A DNA stretch of 22,105 nt from an uncultured Clostridia bacterium. GTDB lineage: Bacteria > Bacillota > Clostridia > Christensenellales > Borkfalkiaceae. The stretch's first letter is position 1, and each line of letters opens with the position of its first letter. Location of the stretch: positions 1-22,105 of the forward strand of contig CALVZR010000087.1 in NCBI GenBank assembly GCA_944372565.1, written 5' to 3'. This document shows positions 22,089 through 22,105 of this stretch, in pieces. The notes beneath the pieces were generated by a model. It had not been told where the DNA came from. It was given only the letters and a program-made list of their open reading frames with translations, and searched no databases. Made by a program: the position numbers and the translations under genes.

Positions 22089-22105
22089 GAAGAAAAGAAC
22101 GAAAC

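Overview
The window reads as a chromosomal segment of a Bacillota (Clostridia-like), probably gut-associated and uncultured, anaerobe. This is inferred from an FMN riboswitch in front of an ECF-type ribU, a NadD-YqeK/RsfS order, a tsaE-tsaB-rimI operon, strong AGGAGG Shine-Dalgarno sites, and lipoproteins with SPII lipoboxes. No species can be assigned from sequence alone. The DNA is moderately GC-rich, with one visibly AT-richer stretch inside a surface-protein gene.

Left part (1-11780, all + strand): an accessory glycan-degradation operon. It enters the window inside a DUF4091 glycosidase-like protein that ends in a lectin-like module. Two lipoproteins built from tandem jelly-roll-like, carbohydrate-binding-like modules follow (406 and 833 aa), then a 42-aa peptide gene too short for routine ORF calling, then a secreted 631-aa protein carrying an Ig-like (BIG2) domain and the same lectin-like modules. 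After these come a leaderless-protein DUF4091 enzyme with no signal peptide and a GH36 alpha-galactosidase. A perfect palindromic terminator closes the operon. The likely scheme is surface capture or cleavage of a galactose/N-acetylhexosamine-containing glycan outside the cell and final hydrolysis inside. No transporter lies in the window. A separate monocistronic gene (11852-13978) encodes a 708-aa glycosidase-like TIM-barrel protein with an unusual helical N-terminus, followed by its own terminator.

Junction (13979-14323): convergent intergenic DNA with degenerate GC-rich/T-run repeats and no gene.

Right part (14324-22088): mainly core functions. A four-TM protein on the minus strand is divergent from nadD-yqeK (fused) and rsfS. 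A small one-TM protein on the minus strand is divergent from the FMN-riboswitch/ribU unit. Next come tsaE-tsaB-rimI (tRNA t6A synthesis and protein N-acetylation, overlapping ATGA junctions), an alpha/beta hydrolase, and a membrane-anchored MurF-like ligase whose downstream partner is outside the window. Promoters are readable in front of nadD, ribU and tsaE. The nadD and tsaE promoters place the predicted transcription start at the AUG itself, which suggests leaderless mRNAs.

The best candidates for something undescribed are the 42-aa peptide inside the surface-protein operon, the paired leaderless promoters, the TIM-barrel protein with an HTH-like head, and the Mur ligase with a membrane domain in place of its substrate-binding domain.
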